Below are positions 63,179 to 64,000 of a stretch of 64,000 nucleotides of DNA, one piece after another; positions within the stretch are counted from its first letter, which is position 1, and each line of letters begins with the position of its first letter. Both the position numbers and the translations under genes were made by a program. The notes beneath the pieces are model-generated. The model was not told where the DNA came from, searched no databases, and saw only the letters and a list, made by a program, of their open reading frames with translations. The DNA lies in contig NZ_FOGS01000011.1 of the NCBI RefSeq assembly GCF_900111305.1, positions 62,001-126,000 on the forward strand, given 5' to 3'. This DNA is from Vreelandella subterranea (GTDB lineage Bacteria; Pseudomonadota; Gammaproteobacteria; Pseudomonadales; Halomonadaceae).

Positions 63179-63874
63179 ATGGGCGCACCCCTGTCACCCC
63201 GCTCTGCCCAGGTCATCGACCTGGATTCTGTACGTCAGCGTCAACTGGCGCAAAAGACCCTTGTGCGTCTAGCGCCAGAGCTGGATGGGTTGGAAATGGT
63301 ATATCAGTTGGCGTCGGATCCGGACAGCTATTATGGAATGCCTCTGCTTGCCTGGGGCCTCAGGGAAGACGGCAATGTCGTTGGTTTAGTCCCGTGGATG
63401 GAGCAGCTAACCGACTGCCATGAACTTCACCGCCATGAAGATGGGCGATTCATTGGCTATCGCGACCCCGAAACGGAAGAAATCTTCACCTCCCCGCCAG
63501 ACCACAAAGCCGATGAGCTTGCCTCCGCCGCGGAGTATTTCGAGTACGAACCTTCGGGTGATATCACCCTTATCCAGCAATTGCCCGATACGTTGGGCAC
63601 CCATGCCTTATGCATGAACCAGCCCGATAGTCCCTGGCACATGAAGCCCGTCTACGGCTGGCGACTTTATAGCGACGGCAGCATTGATGCTCTGCTTGCT
63701 GATGAAGATAAAGCAACAATGACACCCATCTTATTGGGGGATGACTGCCTTTACAGCGCAAAGTCGATGCATCAAAGTGTCTACTTTTTTCAGCGCCATA
63801 TTGCCAATCGCATTCTTGAGGAAGACCCCGCGACACTTGACGCACTGGCCATGGTCGTGTTGCCACAAAAATAA
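63179..63874 (+). CDS. Hypothetical protein
   Basis: Protein of 231 residues with no recognised domain. It is acidic and rich in Asp, Tyr and Trp (PDSYYGMPLLAWGLREDGNV), which fits a halophile cytoplasmic protein. ATG 63179 has GAAGGAGG upstream; the open frame from 63113 has no ribosome site. A short stem (CGGGTTAT/ATAACCCG, 63883-63902) follows without a T run. Nothing else was seen to the end of the window. Confidence 0.7.
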   Translation: MGAPLSPRSAQVIDLDSVRQRQLAQKTLVRLAPELDGLEMVYQLASDPDSYYGMPLLAWGLREDGNVVGLVPWMEQLTDCHELHRHEDGRFIGYRDPETEEIFTSPPDHKADELASAAEYFEYEPSGDITLIQQLPDTLGTHALCMNQPDSPWHMKPVYGWRLYSDGSIDALLADEDKATMTPILLGDDCLYSAKSMHQSVYFFQRHIANRILEEDPATLDALAMVVLPQK

Positions 63875-64000
63875 TAGGGGCACGGGTTATCAAAATAACC
63901 CGCGAGACCCCGCATCGGCTATGCCAAGCGTATAAAGTACCAGTACTTGTCAGAATCTGAAGTTTGCAGCAATAGCTCATGGCCTAGAAATTGGCAGAAC

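Overview
The window looks like a chromosomal segment of a Halomonas-type gammaproteobacterium (Halomonadaceae). The reasons are a moderately high GC content, a GH13 alpha-glucosidase whose catalytic spacing matches what I recall of the Halomonas sp. H11 enzyme, and a run of gammaproteobacterial families (YqcC, EpmC, DUF3549, DUF3080, DUF5924, SlyA, FadBA, SUF). I saw no rRNA, tRNA, CRISPR array, complete insertion sequence or prophage. Almost everything is housekeeping or metabolic. The one clearly accessory spot is a small low-GC DUF4160/DUF2442 gene pair near 20 kb, with a decayed fragment beside it.

Sugar block (1-19.4 kb). An alpha-glucoside or trehalose-type ABC operon (binding protein, two permeases, alpha-glucosidase, ATPase, LacI regulator) is preceded by two near-identical palindromic operators. 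Then come gap, the pyk-mgsA pair, a Cra/FruR-type repressor, the fructose PTS operon fruB-fruK-fruA, and pgi. Three promoters (gap, pyk, pgi) carry 15-bp elements that fit the HexR consensus, and the fru promoter carries two Cra-like operators. The block therefore reads as sugar uptake plus central glycolytic enzymes under three layers of regulator: a local LacI, Cra, and HexR, which is encoded elsewhere.

Middle (19.4-41 kb). After the DUF4160/DUF2442 module comes a radical SAM gene with an SOS-like box. Next are a rhomboid-DUF1315-DUF2797 operon, nadK with a metallophosphatase, and small membrane and CBS proteins. A proline catabolism locus follows: an AraC regulator, putP, and a putA without a DNA-binding domain. 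OmpW, YqcC, DUF3549 and the rimB-rimK pair come after it.

Right part (41-64 kb). The SUF operon (Rrf2 regulator, sufBCDS, sufT) has a readable promoter, operator and Fur-like box. It is followed by a PEBP protein, a DCC oxidoreductase, a histone-deacetylase-like amidohydrolase, fadBA, DUF5924, slyA, a universal stress protein, uup, tatD, epmC, a MATE exporter and lipoprotein or hypothetical genes.

The most interesting signals are regulatory rather than a new multigene machine: the HexR-like set, the paired operators, the SOS box, the SUF promoter architecture, the direct repeats upstream of putP, an orphan minus-strand terminator, and the DUF4160/DUF2442-HTH module. All family names come from reading the sequence and from memory; no database search was run.
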